Assembly (NCBI RefSeq): GCF_036884655.1
Contig: NC_088344.1
Span: forward strand, 33,852,501-33,916,500
DNA length: 64,000 bases
Origin: Musa acuminata AAA Group
Lineage: Eukaryota > Streptophyta > Magnoliopsida > Zingiberales > Musaceae
Direction of reading: 5' to 3'
A program made the position numbers and the translations under genes. Positions 62,151 to 64,000 of this stretch are shown piece after piece; position 1 is the stretch's first letter; the number at the start of each line of letters is the position of its first letter. The notes under the pieces are model-generated. The model saw only the letters and a program-made list of their open reading frames with translations. It was not told the DNA's origin and searched no databases.

Positions 62151-64000
62151 TGCTAGTCATAGGTGCCCAACAAGCCAATCACGTGAGTGATGGCACGTGT
62201 GACTTGATAAAGAATCTTTTTGCTTATTATATTTTGGCGTATATCACTTTATAACTATTGCATAAATGCATATATATATTGTGATATCCTTGGATTTGTG
62301 CAATGGGAATCGGATCGTGATGAGATCACGATAATGAGATCGATTCACCTTTAAACACATATCCTAAATAATCCCGGTCATAGGTTACTCGAGAGGGACA
62401 TCGTGATAACCGGATAGACTGGTGTGCTGTATACCCGTCCATATGATGGATGCAGCTGGTCTCATAGCTGCTCGTGTAGGGACACTAGGGATACAGTACA
62501 GGTGCTCATTGGAGAATGAGTTCCCTGATTGATCCGCTTACGGAATGCTGGATGGTTGATGATGCCTTATTGTCAGACAACGATTCCGTAGTCCTAGTGG
62601 TGTATCTGGTTCTTAGACTTGAGACACCAAGGATGTCCTGTATGAGTGCTCCACTCTTTGATACCAGACTTATAGGTTTGGCTGTTCCCAGATCTAGTAC
62701 AGCTGGTCATTGGGAGTGGTAGTCGACCTTACGAGGGCTATTGAGTGTCGATAGAGGATCATCCACTCTCGGTATCATGAGAGGAATATCCCATGTGTTC
62801 TTGCTCAGACAAATCCCTGGCCAGGGTCATTCGGGTTGAGAGAGAAAGAGTTCTCCGGGAGAATCCGATTAGAGCGAGACTCAAGTAGAAACCGTATGGG
62901 TCTGACAGCACCATGCTCGATATACGGTCTCTGGGATATTAGATGGATGAGGGACTATAGGTACATGGTAACTGAGGACAGACAGGTCCAATGGATTGGA
63001 TTCCCCTGTATCGTCTGGGGACTACGGCGTAGTGGCCTAGTACTTCCGTAGTCGATGAGTCGAGTGAATTATTACAGAGATAATAATTCACTTAGTTAGA
63101 AGGAGTTCTGACAGGTATGACTCACGGCCAGCTCGATATTGGGCCTAGAGGGTCACACACATATGGTAGGCATTGCGATGAGTAGAGGTTCGGATATGAG
63201 ATATCCGACGGAGCCCTTGTCTTATTGGATGCAGATCCAATACCCACTAGGGAAAGGACCCATTAGGGTTTTGACACGGGATCTCTATAAATAGGAGGGA
63301 TTCACAGCCTCATAGGCTAGAGTCTTTGCTTGCCCTTCCTATTCTCCTCTCCCTCTCCACCTCAGAGTAGGCCTGGAGTTTTGAGGAGCGTCGTCGCAAC
63401 CCTGCTGTGTGGATCACCGCTAGAGAGGAGGACGCTTGACCTCCTTCACCCTCTCCTAAGGATCTGCAAGGAAAAAGGGATATACGATCTCCCTAGGTAA
63501 CACAATCTCTATACGCAGTTTTGTGTTTTGCGGATTTTTACGCACCAATCTTCGCACGACGACGAACATCTTTTTAGGAATCGGGGATTTTGTTTTTCTT
63601 GTTCTTCCGCTGCGCATATGATGTCGCCCCCCAATGATTTCCCAACAGTGGTATCAGAGCCAGGTTGTTCGTGCGAATGATTGGTTTTTGAACTGCGTGT
63701 GTTGTGTTTAGGAAGAATATTGACGTCAAAATCATTGACGCAAAAGCGAGAAAGGGCAGCAACAGTTGCTGCCCTCGATCTGCGTGCGTGAAGCGCAGCC
63801 GAAGGCGGGCAGCGCAGGGGCTGCGTCTGCAGCAGCCGGTCGGCGGCCTGTTTGCAGCAGGCTTGCTGCCGGCGGGGCTGGCAACCCACGGGCAGAGGCG
63901 CCGCAGGGCAGCGGCGCCTGCCGCCGAAAGGAAGCGGCGCCTGCCGCCGCAGGGCAGCGACGCGCGACGCCTGCCGCCGCTGCTCCCGCGGGCGAAACCC
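62151..64000 (+). mobile_element. Second young Copia family A element, 5' end only
   Basis: A complete, normal LTR at 62151-63647 (1497 bp, TGCTAGTC...CCCAACA) is followed by the initiator tRNA-Met primer-binding site at 63649 and the start of the leader, including the GC-rich block from about 63750. The sequence is nearly identical to the 3' LTR at 9558-11055. The body continues beyond the window, so the target duplication (left flank AAACT at 62146-62150) cannot be confirmed. Confidence 0.93.
63284..63297 (+). promoter_or_regulatory. TATA box of the family A LTR
   Basis: TCTATAAATAGGAG about 350 bp before the LTR end, conserved in the LTR at 10691. It marks the probable promoter of the retroelement transcript and is missing from the hybrid 5' LTR at 2891-3809. 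Confidence 0.65.

Overview
The window is nuclear DNA of a flowering plant, most likely a monocot of the banana family (Musa or Ensete). The plant assignment rests on spliced genes with GT-AG introns, plant-only families (GASA peptide, R2R3-MYB subgroup 1, plant-type PTEN2, GT47) and dense LTR retrotransposons. The banana-family guess is an inference from the look of the repeats and the GC-rich first exons; no search was possible.

Layout. Positions 1-19600 are a transposon graveyard with no host gene. A decayed Ty3-gypsy element on the minus strand (gag and the pol C-terminus still readable) was hit at least three times by one Ty1-copia family. The hits are a solo LTR at 1064-2758 (duplication ATCCT), a complete element at 2891-11055 (duplication GTAAG) with an intact 1297-residue polyprotein, and a solo LTR at 12069-13554 (duplication CCAAT). 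Inverted LTR copies lie at 187-782 and 15212-16822. A decayed Copia reverse transcriptase (17350-18100) and a 1.4-kb inverted repeat (18155-19580) follow.

Positions 20280-59470 are a gene island with six genes. They are a PTEN2-type phosphatase (+, 12 coding exons), a GDA1/CD39 apyrase (+), an R2R3-MYB factor (+), a GASA/snakin peptide (-), a GT47 exostosin-family glycosyltransferase (+) and a cytosolic-type pyruvate kinase (-). They form no operon and share no obvious pathway. GASA and GT47 are divergent; GT47 and pyruvate kinase are convergent.

Positions 60498-64000 return to retrotransposons. The LTR of a second Copia-like family, carrying two tandem-repeat arrays, is interrupted by another young copy of the first family, which runs off the window end.

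The most unusual signals are in the full-length Copia element. Its 1.8-kb leader holds four stem-loops with an identical 18-nt core but four different, internally complementary outer stems, which looks like conserved RNA structure. Its 5' LTR is a hybrid whose downstream part has been replaced by the PPT and LTR of a short TRIM-like element, ending exactly at the primer-binding site. Among the genes, the apyrase lacks the usual ATAG motif and a nearby conserved Glu, and the pyruvate kinase has no in-frame ATG ahead of its conserved N-terminus.
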